DNA of 64,000 bases from NCBI GenBank assembly GCA_003075315.1, contig QDFQ01000008.1, positions 1 through 64,000 of the forward strand. The letters run 5' to 3'. Position numbers and translations under genes: made by a program. Origin of the DNA: Arthrobacter sp. TPD3018 (GTDB lineage: Bacteria > Pseudomonadota > Alphaproteobacteria > Sphingomonadales > Sphingomonadaceae). Position 1 is the first letter of the stretch. Every line of letters begins with the position of its first letter. The notes beneath the pieces were generated by a model. The model worked only from the letters and a program-made list of their open reading frames with translations. It ran no database searches and was not told where the DNA came from. Below, one piece after another: positions 9,001 through 17,322 of this stretch.

Positions 9001-10601
9001 TGACGGAGTTCATCGCCAAGCTGCGCCACGCGACGCCGGGCGTGACGCTGATCAGCCCGCCGCCGCATCACGACATCTATTCGATCGAAGACCTCGCGCA
9101 GCTGATCTACGATTTGAAGCAGATCAACCCGCGCGCGCGCGTCTGCGTCAAGCTGGTGAGTTCGTCGGGTATCGGCACCGTCGCGGCGGGCGTCGCCAAG
9201 GCGCATGCCGACGTCATCCTCGTCGCCGGCCATGTCGGCGGTACGGGCGCGAGCCCGCAGACCAGCGTCAAATACGCCGGCACGCCATGGGAAATGGGCC
9301 TTTCCGAGGTCAATCAGGTCCTCACCCTCAACGGCCTGCGCGGTCGCGTGCGCCTGCGCACCGATGGTGGTCTCAAGACCGGCCGCGACATCGTCATCGC
9401 CGCGATCCTTGGCGCGGAAGAATTCGGCATCGGAACGCTGTCGCTGGTGGCGATGGGCTGCATCATGGTGCGCCAGTGCCATTCGAACACCTGTCCGGTA
9501 GGCGTCTGCACGCAGGACGAGGCGCTGCGCGCCAAGTTCGTCGGCACGCCCGAAAAGGTCATCAACCTGATGACCTTCATCGCCGAAGAGGTGCGCGACA
9601 TCCTCGCGCGCCTGGGCGTGCGCAGCCTCGACGAGGTGATCGGCCGCACCGAATTGCTTCGCCAGGTGAGCCGCGGCGCCGAACATCTCGATGACCTGGA
9701 TCTCAACCCGATCCTCGCCAAGGTCGACGCGACCGACGCCGAGCGCCGCTTCAGCCTGTCGACCTTCCGCAACGACGTGCCCGACAGCCTGGATGCGCAG
9801 ATCATCAAGGATGCCGCCGCCGTCTTCAGCCGCGGCGAGAAGATGCAGCTGACCTATTCGGTGCGCAACACGCACCGCGCCGTCGGCACGCGCCTGTCGA
9901 GCGAGATTACGCGCCGCTTCGGCATGAGCAAGCTCGCCGATGGCCACGTCACGATCCGCCTGCGCGGCTCCGCCGGCCAATCGCTCGGCGCCTTCCTGTG
10001 CAAGGGCATCACGCTGGAGGTGTTCGGCGACGCCAACGATTATGTCGGCAAGGGCCTGTCGGGCGGCACGATCATCCTGCGGCCTGCGGTGTCGTCACCG
10101 CTCGCCAGTCAGGACAATACGATCGCCGGCAACACTTGCCTTTATGGCGCGACCAGCGGCACGCTGCTGGCGGCGGGGCAGGCGGGCGAACGCTTCGCGG
10201 TGCGCAATTCGGGCGCGACCGTGGTGGTCGAGGGCTGCGGCGCCAACGGCTGCGAATATATGACCGGCGGCGTCGCCGTGCTGCTCGGCACGGTCGGCCA
10301 GAACTTCGGTGCGGGCATGACGGGCGGCATGGCCTTCGTCTACGATCCGCACGCGACCTTCGAACGCCGCGCTAACCCCGACAGCATCGTCTGGCAGCGG
10401 CTGGCGTCGGCGCATTGGGAAGGCGTGCTCAAGGACCTCGTCGAGCGCCACGCGAAGGCGACCGACAGCAAATGGTCGAAGAGCCTGCTCGCCGACTGGG
10501 ACCGGATCGCCGGCGATTTCTGGCAGGTGATCCCGAAGGAGATGCTATCCCGCCAGACGCACCCGCTCGACGACACGGTCGAAGCGGTGGCGGCGGAATA
10601 G
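6078..10601 (+). CDS. gltB: Glutamate synthase large subunit
   Basis: 1507 residues, normal for GltB. It converts glutamine plus 2-oxoglutarate to two glutamates with electrons from GltD. Cys28, in the motif DACGVG, should become the N-terminal nucleophile of the glutaminase domain after propeptide removal. The central and FMN domains follow, then the 3Fe-4S motif CIMVRQCHSNTCPVGVC (near residue 1125) and the C-terminal beta-helix (GXXGXXXG-rich) domain. The start is ATG 6078, with ATG 6090 an alternative. It ends just before a REPIN. Confidence 0.97.
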   Translation: MTDPMKTDQRAYLAEHGMYRPDSEGDACGVGLVAATDGRASRRVVQSAVDALKAVWHRGAVDADGKTGDGAGIHIDLPHRFFDDAVVASGHKVLPNRLAVGMIFLPRTDLGAQETCRTIVESAIIEAGYTIYGWRQVPVDVSVIGMKAQATRPEIEQIMIAGPMPDDVDAAEFEKTLYLVRRRIEKRVIAAQIQGFYICSLSCRSIVYKGLFLAESLSVFYPDLQDQRFESRVAIFHQRYSTNTFPQWWLAQPFRCLAHNGEINTVRGNKNWMLSHEIRMASLAFGEHSEDIKPVIPAGASDTAALDAVFETICRSGRDAPTAKIMLVPEAWQKDTDVPADHAAMYQYLASVMEPWDGPAALAMTDGRWAVAGVDRNALRPLRYTRTSDGLLIVGSETGMVVVPESTIVAKGRLGPGQMIAVDLDEGRVMNDREVKDRIAGEHDYAAMIGEFHTLDDLPDVPDALVRYDRAGLTRRQVAAGQTLEDMELILAPMVETGKEAVGSMGDDTPLAVISDKPRLISQFFRQNFSQVTNPPIDSLRERYVMSLKTRFGNLANILDTEDQRDRVLVLDSPVLTGQHWARLRAHFARTATEIDCTFDADGGPEKLRAAIQRIRNEAEQAVRQGKSELFLTDEHVSEDRIAIAGVLAAAAVHTHLVRRGLRSYASINVRSAECLDTHYYAVLIGVGATTVNAYLAEAAIVDRHTRGLFGDLSLDECLKRHRTAIEEGLLKIMSKMGIAVISSYRGGYNFEAVGLSRSLVNDLFPGMPAKISGEGYNSLHYSAIVRHEQAWDEGVAKLPIGGFYRQRHTGETHAYSAQLMHLLQTAVSTDSYTQYLQFSRGVADLPPVYLRDLLQFNFPAEGVPVDQVEAITEIRKRFVTPGMSLGALSPEAHETLAIAMNRIGAKAVSGEGGEDVKRFSPYENGDNANSTIKQIASGRFGVTAEYLNACEEIEIKVAQGAKPGEGGQLPGFKVTEFIAKLRHATPGVTLISPPPHHDIYSIEDLAQLIYDLKQINPRARVCVKLVSSSGIGTVAAGVAKAHADVILVAGHVGGTGASPQTSVKYAGTPWEMGLSEVNQVLTLNGLRGRVRLRTDGGLKTGRDIVIAAILGAEEFGIGTLSLVAMGCIMVRQCHSNTCPVGVCTQDEALRAKFVGTPEKVINLMTFIAEEVRDILARLGVRSLDEVIGRTELLRQVSRGAEHLDDLDLNPILAKVDATDAERRFSLSTFRNDVPDSLDAQIIKDAAAVFSRGEKMQLTYSVRNTHRAVGTRLSSEITRRFGMSKLADGHVTIRLRGSAGQSLGAFLCKGITLEVFGDANDYVGKGLSGGTIILRPAVSSPLASQDNTIAGNTCLYGATSGTLLAAGQAGERFAVRNSGATVVVEGCGANGCEYMTGGVAVLLGTVGQNFGAGMTGGMAFVYDPHATFERRANPDSIVWQRLASAHWEGVLKDLVERHAKATDSKWSKSLLADWDRIAGDFWQVIPKEMLSRQTHPLDDTVEAVAAE

Positions 10602-10618
10602 GGAGTAAACCTCATTTC

Positions 10619-10719
10619 GTCATCCCGGCGCACGCCGGGATCCATGGAGGCGGTGCAGTCGCATTAGCGCGCATCATCAGCCGTACGCATCCATAGATTC
10701 CGGCGTGCGCCGGAATGAC
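10619..10719. repeat. REPIN, GTCATCCCGGC type
   Basis: Two inverted hairpins: GTCATCCCGGCGCACGCCGGGATCC on the left and a diverged mirror copy ending CGGAATGAC on the right, with about 40 bases between. It lies directly after gltB and may form a stable 3' structure. Confidence 0.85.
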
Positions 10720-10737
10720 GAATGAAAGGGAGCGTCT

Positions 10738-10893
10738 CTATCCCACCACCGTCGACTGGCCCGGCATCTCGCGTCCCTGCTCTGCCAAGGCGTTGCGCAG
10801 GACGATCCCCAACGCCTCTTCAACGGTGACCTGCCAACGCGCGGCCAATGCGCGCAGCCCGGCTTCGATCTCCGCATGGTCGATGTGGATCAC
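10738..10893 (-). CDS. Small antitoxin-like protein, orphan
   Basis: 51 residues starting at a GTG. The sequence has an acidic N-terminus, then a helix–turn–helix-like pattern (LRALAARWQVTVEEAL) and a charged C-terminus, resembling short VapB-type antitoxins. No toxin gene is adjacent. The frame is closed by a stop six codons upstream of the GTG, so a missing or frameshifted N-terminus is possible. Weak ribosome site. The protein-like composition is clearer than its identity. Confidence 0.35.
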   Translation of the reverse strand: MIHIDHAEIEAGLRALAARWQVTVEEALGIVLRNALAEQGREMPGQSTVVG

Positions 10894-10971
10894 GCCATCG
10901 ATGACGTGAACACCGTCATCTCAGGTCATCGCTGCTTCCCTCCATCCGCCCATGCTTCTAACACCGCAGGC

Positions 10972-11646
10972 ATGTGGCAGCTCTATCAATTCCCCCTGTG
11001 CCCGTTCAGCCGCAAGGTGCGGCTGCTGCTCGGTGAAAAGGGCATCGGCTATCAGCTGGTGCGCGAATCGCCGTGGGAGCGGCGCGACGAGTTCATGGAC
11101 ATGAACCCGGCGGGCGAAACGCCGGTGATGGTCGATGCGAGCCGCCCGGGCGCGCCGCTGATCGATTCGATGGCGATCTGCGAATATTTCGAAGAGACCG
11201 TCGATAAGGCGGCGACGATCAACGGCACCGCGGCCAATCGTGCCGAAATCCGCCGACTGGTGACGTGGTTCGACACGCATTTCTATCGCGACGTCACCGG
11301 GCCGCTGCTGCACGAGCGCGTCGTCAAGCGCCTCGCCCACCGCGCCTCGCCCGATGCCAAGGGGTTGCGCGAGGCGATGAAGGCGGCGGTCAGCCACCTC
11401 GATTACACCGATTACCTGCTCGACCATCGCAACTGGCTGGGCGGCGCGACGATGAGCCTCGCAGACCTCGCCGCCGCGGCGCAGATTTCGGTCGCCGATT
11501 ATCTCGGCGGCATCGACTGGAAGGGGCATGACCAGACCGCGCGCTGGTATCGCGGGTTCAAGAGCCGCCCCAGCTTCCGCCCGTTGCTGTCCGAGCGGAT
11601 GGAATTGATCGGCCCTCCGGCGCATTACGACAATGTCGACTTCTGA
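10972..11646 (+). CDS. Glutathione S-transferase family protein
   Basis: 224 residues. The N-terminal thioredoxin-like half carries CPFS at residues 10-13, a possible glutathione-contacting cysteine, and the conserved DSMAICEYFEE segment that binds the gamma-glutamyl group. The C-terminal half is all-helical. The open frame continues upstream, but the ATG at 10972 begins the domain exactly. It overlaps the next gene by 14 bases, suggesting co-translation. The substrate cannot be deduced. Confidence 0.88.
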   Translation: MWQLYQFPLCPFSRKVRLLLGEKGIGYQLVRESPWERRDEFMDMNPAGETPVMVDASRPGAPLIDSMAICEYFEETVDKAATINGTAANRAEIRRLVTWFDTHFYRDVTGPLLHERVVKRLAHRASPDAKGLREAMKAAVSHLDYTDYLLDHRNWLGGATMSLADLAAAAQISVADYLGGIDWKGHDQTARWYRGFKSRPSFRPLLSERMELIGPPAHYDNVDF

Positions 11647-11995
11647 TCCGCTCGGCCCCGACCCGCTGACGTTCGCCGAGTTCGAGCGCGTCGACATCCG
11701 CGTCGGCACGATCGTCGCCGCCGAACCCTTCCCCGAAGCCCGCAAGCCTGCGATCAAGCTGCGCATCGATTTCGGCGAGGGCATCGGTATCAAAAGGTCG
11801 TCGGCGCAGATCACTACGCATTACACGCCCGAGGCCCTGGTCGGCCGCCAGGTCGCCGCGGTGGTCAACTTCCCGCCGCGCCAGATCGGGCCGGTCATGT
11901 CCGAGGTGCTGACGCTCGGCTTTCCCGATGCGGACGGCAAGGTGGTGCTGATCGCCCCCGATCAGCGGGTGCCGAACGGCGGACGCCTCTTCTAG
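11633..11995 (+). CDS. tRNA-binding (CsaA-like) protein
   Basis: 120 residues forming one OB-fold tRNA-binding domain related to the N-terminus of PheT and the C-terminus of MetG. Conserved pieces include VDIRVGTIVAAEPFPEARKPA, SSAQIT and MSEVLTLGF. Members such as CsaA are dimers with tRNA-binding and export-chaperone activity. The start overlaps the GST gene by 14 bases. Role in this organism is not shown. Confidence 0.9.
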   Translation: MSTSDPLGPDPLTFAEFERVDIRVGTIVAAEPFPEARKPAIKLRIDFGEGIGIKRSSAQITTHYTPEALVGRQVAAVVNFPPRQIGPVMSEVLTLGFPDADGKVVLIAPDQRVPNGGRLF

Positions 11996-12011
11996 CGTCG
12001 AGCACCGTCAA

Positions 12012-12155
12012 GTCCTCCTCCGCCAGGGGAGGTGGCATGCCGCAAGGCATGACGGAGGGGGAGGTCAGGGCAAGGCGTCGTTGCTAGGGGCGTTTTTCCG
12101 CACCCCCCGGCACTGCCTCAGGTGGCACCTCCCCATGGCGGGAAGGAATGCGCGC
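12012..12155. repeat. Large imperfect palindrome, distinct from the REPINs
   Basis: The left arm (about 12015-12065, GGGGAGGTGGCATGCC and GACGGAGGGGG) recurs inverted on the right (about 12100-12155, GGCACCTCCCCATGGCGG), so the whole stretch can fold back on itself. It lies 3' of the CsaA-like gene and next to a REPIN. The arms are diverged, so the limits are approximate. Confidence 0.6.
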
Positions 12156-12209
12156 GACATCGAATGTCGCTTCGACCCCGGGCTGTCCTCCAATCACCCA
12201 GAACCAGCC

Positions 12210-12290
12210 GTCATCCCAGCGCAGGCTGGGATCTTCCAGTGATGGCGTGCGCCAGACGCCGCCAAAGGCCCCAGCCTGCGCTCGGGTGAC
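12210..12290. repeat. REPIN, CCCAGC type
   Basis: Left hairpin GTCATCCCAGCGCAGGCTGGGATC, right arm CCCAGCCTGCGCTCGGGTGAC, with about 35 bases between. It lies 3' of pheT. Confidence 0.8.
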
Positions 12291-12332
12291 GCGTACTTGC
12301 ACTTCGAGTCTCTCGCCCGTGCGGGCCGCGGA

Positions 12333-14696
12333 TCAGCTCCGCAGCACCGCACCCTGTTTCGCCGCCGCCGCGACGATCTTGTCGGCAATGGCCTTCAGCG
12401 CCTCATCGGTGAAGCTCTTGTCCGCGGGTTGCAGCACCGCCTCCACCGCGACCGACTTGAACCCCTCGTCGACGCCCGCGCCCGTGAACACGTCGAACAC
12501 GCGTGCTCCCGTGATCGCCGCCTTGTCCGCCGATCGCACCGCGCGCACCAGCGCGTCGGCGCTGACGTCCTGCGGCACCAGGAAGGCGAAGTCGCGGCGC
12601 ACCGATTGCAGCGCCGGCGGCGCGAAGGCCGGGCGCATGAAGCCGCTCATGCGCTTGGCGGGTAGCGCATCGAGATACACTTCCACCGCCGCGACTGCGC
12701 CATCGAGGTCGAACGCCTTGAGCAGGCTGGGGTGCAGCATGCCGAAGCGCGCCAGTACGGTCTTCGGCCCCAGCCGCAGCGTGCCCGACTGACCGGGGTG
12801 CCACGCATCCCCAGCTTCCCCCATCACCTGCAGATTGTCGACCGGCGCCCCCGCCGCGGCGAGCAGCGCCAGCGCCTCCGCCTTGGCGTCATAGGCATCG
12901 AAGCCCGCGGCCTTGCCCGCGCGCCAGCCGCGCTCGCGCGCGTTGCCGGCCAGCACGACGCCGACGGTCGGATGCTCGCCGTCGGCGAGATAGCGGCGAC
13001 CGATCTCGAACAGCCGCACGGTGGCGATCCCGCGCTTCAGGTTGCGCGCGCTCGCCGACAGCAGGCCTGGCAGCAGCGACGGGCGCATGACCTTCAGGTC
13101 TTCGCTGATCGGGTTGGCGAGGCTCCACGTGCCCCCGCCGAACGGCGCGGCCTGCGCGTCGCTGAGGAAGCTCCACGTCACCGCCTCGTCCAGCCCGCGC
13201 GCGGCGGCGGCGCGGCGGACGCGGCGTTCCAGCTTCTGCTCGGGCGTCGCGGTCGGGCGTGCGACGCCGGGCGTGCGCGGCAAGGCGACGGGCGCGACCT
13301 TGTCGATCCCCTCGATGCGGATCACTTCCTCGACCAGATCGGCGGGGCCGTCGATGTCGCGGCGCCACGTCGGCACGGTGACGGTCCAGTCGCCATCGAC
13401 CGCGAAGCCGAGCCGTTCGAGAATCTCGCGCTGCCGCTCCGGCGCCACGGCGAGACCGCCCAGCGTTTCCGCGCGTGCCGGATCATAGCGAATCGTCCGC
13501 GGCGCCACCGGCGGCTCGCCTGCCCGCGTGACGCCGCTCGCCGTGCCGCCGCAATAATGCTGGACCAGGAAGGTTGCGATCGCGAGGCCGTCGTCGAGGA
13601 ACGCCGGATCTACGCCGCGCTCGAACCGCTGGCGTGCATCGCTGGTCAGCGTGAGCGCCTGGCCCGTCCGCGCGATCGCATCGGGCGCGAAATAGGCGCA
13701 TTCGATGACGACGTCGGTCGTCTCGGCCGTGACGCTGGAATGCTCGCCGCCCATGATCCCGCCGATGTCGTGGACGCCCGCCTCGTCGGCGATGACGGTC
13801 ATGCCCTTGGCGAGCGTATAGGTTTTGCCGTTCAGCGCCTCGATCGTCTCGCCGTCGCGCGCCTGACGCGCGACGAGGCCGCCGGTCAGCTTCGCACGGT
13901 CGTAGACGTGCAGCGGCCGTCCTAGGTCGACCGTCATGTAATTGGTGATGTCGACCAAGGTCGAAATCGGCTTCTGCCCGATCGCGGTCAGCCGCTGGCG
14001 CATCCATTCCGGCGCCTCGCCATTGGTGAGGCCGGTGACCGCCTGCGCATAGAAGGCCGGGCAGCCGGCCGCATCCTCGATCCGCACGTCCGGGCCGGGG
14101 CCTTGCGCGTCGATCGCCGGCACGGTCGGCGGCACCAACGTGCCGAGGCCGGCGGCGGCGAGGTCGCGCGCGATGCCGTGGACGCCCATGCAATCCTGCC
14201 GGTTGGGCGTGATCGATACGTCGATGACCGGATCGTTCAGCCCGGCATAATCGGGGTAGGGGGTGCCGACCGGTGCATCCTCGGGCAGTTCGATGATGCC
14301 GTCATGGCCCTCGCCGATCTCCAGCTCGCGCGCCGAACACATCATGCCGTTCGATTCGACGCCGCGGATCGCCGCAACCTTCAGCGTCACGTCGAGACCG
14401 GGGACATAGGCGCCCGGCGCGCCGAACACGCCGACGAGGCCAGCGCGCGCATTGGGCGCGCCGCAGACGACCTGCATCGGGCCGTCACCCGCATCAACGC
14501 TCAGCACCTGCAGCTTGTCCGCCTGCGGGTGGCGCTCGGCGGACAGGATACGCGCGACGCGGAATGCCTGCAGCGCCTCCCCGGGATTGTGCACGCCCTC
14601 CACCTCCAGCCCGATGCGCGTCAGGCCGTCGACGATATCGTCGAGGCTCGCATCGGTGGTGAGGTGGTCCTTGAGCCAGGAGAGGGTGAATTTCAT
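12333..14696 (-). CDS. pheT: Phenylalanine–tRNA ligase beta subunit
   Basis: 787 residues, full length for bacterial PheT. Domain order: N-terminal helix and EMAP/OB tRNA-binding domain (about 40-150, with RILSAERHPQADKLQ), B3/B4 editing domain, B5 domain (about 400-470), catalytic-like core, and the C-terminal anticodon-binding FDX-ACB domain (ending LKAIADKIVAAAAKQGA). Together with PheS it forms the alpha2-beta2 enzyme. It lies 140 bases downstream of pheS with a REPIN between, so the two genes may still share a transcript. Confidence 0.97.
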   Translation of the reverse strand: MKFTLSWLKDHLTTDASLDDIVDGLTRIGLEVEGVHNPGEALQAFRVARILSAERHPQADKLQVLSVDAGDGPMQVVCGAPNARAGLVGVFGAPGAYVPGLDVTLKVAAIRGVESNGMMCSARELEIGEGHDGIIELPEDAPVGTPYPDYAGLNDPVIDVSITPNRQDCMGVHGIARDLAAAGLGTLVPPTVPAIDAQGPGPDVRIEDAAGCPAFYAQAVTGLTNGEAPEWMRQRLTAIGQKPISTLVDITNYMTVDLGRPLHVYDRAKLTGGLVARQARDGETIEALNGKTYTLAKGMTVIADEAGVHDIGGIMGGEHSSVTAETTDVVIECAYFAPDAIARTGQALTLTSDARQRFERGVDPAFLDDGLAIATFLVQHYCGGTASGVTRAGEPPVAPRTIRYDPARAETLGGLAVAPERQREILERLGFAVDGDWTVTVPTWRRDIDGPADLVEEVIRIEGIDKVAPVALPRTPGVARPTATPEQKLERRVRRAAAARGLDEAVTWSFLSDAQAAPFGGGTWSLANPISEDLKVMRPSLLPGLLSASARNLKRGIATVRLFEIGRRYLADGEHPTVGVVLAGNARERGWRAGKAAGFDAYDAKAEALALLAAAGAPVDNLQVMGEAGDAWHPGQSGTLRLGPKTVLARFGMLHPSLLKAFDLDGAVAAVEVYLDALPAKRMSGFMRPAFAPPALQSVRRDFAFLVPQDVSADALVRAVRSADKAAITGARVFDVFTGAGVDEGFKSVAVEAVLQPADKSFTDEALKAIADKIVAAAAKQGAVLRS

Positions 14697-14710
14697 GTCG
14701 CTTTACCTTC

Positions 14711-14820
14711 GTCATCCCGGCGAAGGCCGGGATCCATGGACCCGAGCGGTGTGAGGCGCGCGGTCCGTGTCCCAATTGTTGTCCCGCTGTCCATCATCCC
14801 GGCTTTCGCCGGGATGATGG
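14711..14820. repeat. REPIN between pheS and pheT
   Basis: Left hairpin GTCATCCCGGCGAAGGCCGGG at 14711 and inverted right hairpin CCCGGCTTTCGCCGGGATGATGG. It fills the gap between the two halves of the phenylalanyl-tRNA synthetase operon. Confidence 0.85.
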
Positions 14821-14836
14821 ACTAATGGGTGTCAGC

Positions 14837-15967
14837 CTACTGAGCCCCGACGCCGCCCGACAGCGTCGGCACGTCCAGGCTGGAAAAGCCGTAATGCTTC
14901 AACCAGCGGATATCGCCGTCGAAGAAGGGCCTGAGGTCGTCCATCCCGTATTTCAACATGGCGAGCCGGTCGATCCCGCAGCCGAAGGCAAAGCCCTGCC
15001 ACTCGTTCGGGTCGAGCCCGCACGCCTCGATGACCTTCGGATGGACCATGCCGCTGCCCAGCACCTCCATCCAGCCGCCGCCAGACCCGCCGATCACGCG
15101 CTTTCCCTTCTCGATCGTATAGCCGACGTCGACCTCGGCACTCGGTTCGGTGAACGGGAAATAGCTCGGGCGCAGGCGCAGCACGATGTCGTCGCGCTCG
15201 AAGAACGCCTTCAGGAACGTCTCCAGCGTCCACTTCAGGTGGCCGAGCGTGATGCCCTTGTCGATTACCAGACCTTCGACCTGGTGGAACATCGGCGTGT
15301 GCGTCGCATCCGAATCGGAGCGATAGGTACGGCCCGGCGCGATGATGCGGATCGGCGGCTGCTGGTTCAGCATCGTGCGGATCTGCACCGGCGAGGTGTG
15401 GGTGCGCAGCAGCGAGAAGGTCGTGCGCTCGTCGAAGCTGCCGTCCGCCTTCGCGTCGATCCCCTGTTGCAGGTAGAAGGTGTCGTGCATCGCGCGCGCC
15501 GGATGCGTTTCGGGAATGTTGAGCGCGCTGAAATTATGCCAGTCGGTCTCGATCTCCGGCCCCGTCGCGACCGCGAAGCCCAAATCGGCGAAGATTTCGG
15601 CCAGCTCGTCCATCACCTGGCTGACCGGGTGAACGGTGCCGGCGAGCGGCGCATCGGCGGGCAGCGTCATGTCGAGCGTCTCGCTCGCCAGCCGCGCATC
15701 CAGCGCCGCACGCTCCAGCGCCTCTTTGCGAGTGGCGATGCCGGTCGCAACCGCTTCGCGCAGGCCGTTGATCCGCGGACCTTCGACCTGGCGCTCCTCG
15801 GGGCTCATCTTGCCCAGCGTCTTCAGCAGCGTGGTGACGCTGCCCTGCTTGCCGAGCGCCTCGACCCGCACCGCCTCGAGCGCATCGAGGCTGGTCGCCG
15901 AATCGATCGCGGCGATCAGCTGGCCGCGCAGGGTGTCGAGGTCGTTGGTGTCGAGGTCGGGGGTCAC
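14837..15967 (-). CDS. pheS: Phenylalanine–tRNA ligase alpha subunit
   Basis: 376 residues from GTG 15967. A longer frame begins upstream, but this GTG overlaps the stop of the preceding GIY-YIG gene (GTGA) and starts the family homology. The N-terminal coiled-coil tRNA-binding arm is followed by the class II catalytic core: motif 2 region ([13 protein letters not shown]) and motif 3 ([18 protein letters not shown]). It activates phenylalanine and forms the holoenzyme with PheT. Probably translated by coupling from the GIY-YIG gene. Confidence 0.96.
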   Translation of the reverse strand: MTPDLDTNDLDTLRGQLIAAIDSATSLDALEAVRVEALGKQGSVTTLLKTLGKMSPEERQVEGPRINGLREAVATGIATRKEALERAALDARLASETLDMTLPADAPLAGTVHPVSQVMDELAEIFADLGFAVATGPEIETDWHNFSALNIPETHPARAMHDTFYLQQGIDAKADGSFDERTTFSLLRTHTSPVQIRTMLNQQPPIRIIAPGRTYRSDSDATHTPMFHQVEGLVIDKGITLGHLKWTLETFLKAFFERDDIVLRLRPSYFPFTEPSAEVDVGYTIEKGKRVIGGSGGGWMEVLGSGMVHPKVIEACGLDPNEWQGFAFGCGIDRLAMLKYGMDDLRPFFDGDIRWLKHYGFSSLDVPTLSGGVGAQ

Positions 15968-16281
15968 GTGTTGCTCTCTCTTGCGGGCGCCAGGCCAAGG
16001 CCGGGTGCCAGATCGTCCCAATCGGGATTTAGCTCTTCAACCAGCCGCAGCTTCCAATCGCGGCGCCATGTCTTCAGCTGCTTTTCGCGGGAAATCGCAG
16101 CCTCCATCGAGTCCGCCACAGCGTACCAGACCAGACGCTGCACGCCGTAGCGGGAGGTGAACCCCGGGATCAATCCTTCGCGATGCTGATGCAGTCGCAC
16201 GGCGAGGTTGGAGGTCACGCCGACGTACAATGTGCCATGGCGCCCGCTGGCCAGGATGTAGACGCAGGGCTGTCGTTCCAT
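15964..16281 (-). CDS. GIY-YIG nuclease-superfamily protein
   Basis: 105 residues. A single GIY-YIG domain of the UvrC N-terminal/Slx1-like type: VYIL at residues 6-9, then YVGVTSNL; a conserved Arg (VRLHQHREG); a Glu in the [15 protein letters not shown] helix. Many bacterial genomes carry such stand-alone short proteins; their function is mostly untested. An earlier in-frame ATG (16305) would add eight residues. The stop overlaps the pheS GTG by four bases. Inserted between rplT and pheS, it is not part of the conventional infC–rpmI–rplT–pheST operon. Confidence 0.87.
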   Translation of the reverse strand: MERQPCVYILASGRHGTLYVGVTSNLAVRLHQHREGLIPGFTSRYGVQRLVWYAVADSMEAAISREKQLKTWRRDWKLRLVEELNPDWDDLAPGLGLAPARESNT

Positions 16282-16300
16282 CCCGTTCCACCCCTTCTCC

Positions 16301-16394
16301 GTCATTCCCGCGAAGGCGGGAATCCAGACGCGCTACCGCTGCGGCTTTATCACGAACGGCAACGGTTATGGATTCCCGCCTTCGCGGGAATGAC
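16301..16394. repeat. REPIN, GTCATTCCCGC type
   Basis: Left hairpin GTCATTCCCGCGAAGGCGGG and its mirror CCCGCCTTCGCGGGAATGAC, separated by about 50 bases that contain CCAGACGCGCTACC. Nearly perfect inverted pair. Confidence 0.9.
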
Positions 16395-16440
16395 GGAGCC
16401 TATGGGGCCGATGGTAGCACGCCGACGCCGACGGCCCGAG

Positions 16441-16470
16441 TCCATGGATCCCGGCGTGCGCCGGGATGAC
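16441..16470. repeat. Single REP hairpin, CCCGGC type
   Basis: TCCATGGATCCCGGCGTGC followed by GCCGGGATGAC; one arm of the CCCGGC sub-family without a left partner. Confidence 0.75.
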
Positions 16471-16513
16471 GAAGGCGGGGGAGGCTGCCCCGTACGCCCC
16501 ACCCCCCAAACCG

Positions 16514-16544
16514 AAAAAGGGCGCCGGTGTTGCCACCGACGCCC
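16514..16544 (-). terminator. Rho-independent terminator after rplT
   Basis: On the minus strand GGGCGTCGGTG and CACCGGCGCCC form an 11-bp stem with a 4-base loop, followed by TTTTT (16518-16514). It lies 25 bases past the rplT stop and would separate rpmI–rplT from the pheS–pheT genes, at least partly. Confidence 0.85.
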
Positions 16545-16569
16545 CTTCGCATGCCGTCCGTCAGGCGCG

Positions 16570-16935
16570 TTACGCGGCCTGGGGCAGAGCCGCCTTCGCC
16601 TGCGCGACGATCGCGGCAAAGGCCGCCGTCTCGTGCATCGCGATGTCGGCCAGGACCTTCCGGTCCAGGGCGATGTTGGCGAGCTTCAGGCCATGCATGA
16701 ACTGCGAATAGGTCAGGCCTTCCGCGCGGACACCGGCGTTGATGCGCTGGATCCACAGACCACGGAAGGTCCGCTTCTTCACCTTGCGGTCGCGATACGC
16801 ATACTGGCCGGCCTTTTCGACGGCCTGGCGAGCGATACGGATCGTGTTCTTGCGACGGCCGTAATAGCCCTTCGCCTGAGACAGGATGTTCTTGTGCTTG
16901 GCGCGAGTGGTTACGCCCCGCTTGACGCGTGCCAT
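16570..16935 (-). CDS. rplT: 50S ribosomal protein L20
   Basis: 121 residues, typical length. The basic N-terminal extension ([18 protein letters not shown]) binds 23S rRNA early in 50S assembly, followed by the globular domain with the conserved [20 protein letters not shown]. In several bacteria L20 autoregulates the infC–rpmI–rplT operon. It is 12 bases downstream of rpmI, and a terminator follows. Confidence 0.99.
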   Translation of the reverse strand: MARVKRGVTTRAKHKNILSQAKGYYGRRKNTIRIARQAVEKAGQYAYRDRKVKKRTFRGLWIQRINAGVRAEGLTYSQFMHGLKLANIALDRKVLADIAMHETAAFAAIVAQAKAALPQAA

Positions 16936-16947
16936 GTCCTGATCTCC

Positions 16948-17151
16948 TTACTTGAGGCCGTACGGCGCCCAGGCCTTCACCGTCGCGGTGTCGGCCTTCG
17001 ACAGCACCTTGGTGCCGCGGTTCTGGCGGATGTACTTGCTGTTGTGCGAAATCAGGCGGTGGCGCTTGCCGGCGACGCCGTGCTTCAGCAGGCCGCTGGC
17101 GGTCAGCTTGAAGCGCTTCTTGACGCCGCTCTTGGTCTTGAGCTTGGGCAT
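16948..17151 (-). CDS. rpmI: 50S ribosomal protein L35
   Basis: 67 residues. The sequence starts MPKLKTKSGVKKRFK and contains the KRHRLISHNSK core; both are diagnostic. First gene of a two-gene rpmI–rplT operon; infC, the usual upstream partner, is not here. A 171-base gap to the divergent AsmA-like gene must hold both promoters. Confidence 0.98.
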   Translation of the reverse strand: MPKLKTKSGVKKRFKLTASGLLKHGVAGKRHRLISHNSKYIRQNRGTKVLSKADTATVKAWAPYGLK

Positions 17152-17322
17152 TTTGGTCCTTTCGCTATGAGCAGGCATGGACAGCCGCGGCAGCCCTTGA
17201 TGGCCGGGCAGTCCTGTAGCGCCTCGCTCGGGAAGCGGGGCCCTTACCGCCGCCGCGCGTAAAACGCAAGGACGGGCGACCGATGCGGAACCGGAACGAG
17301 GGCGCACGCGCTTGGCCACTCG

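Noticed and set aside
5874..9980. 1368-codon open frame on the minus strand across gltB
   Set aside because: It is the antisense shadow of gltB in a GC-rich genome; composition is Arg/Ala/Asp-rich with no domain, while the plus frame is a textbook GltB.
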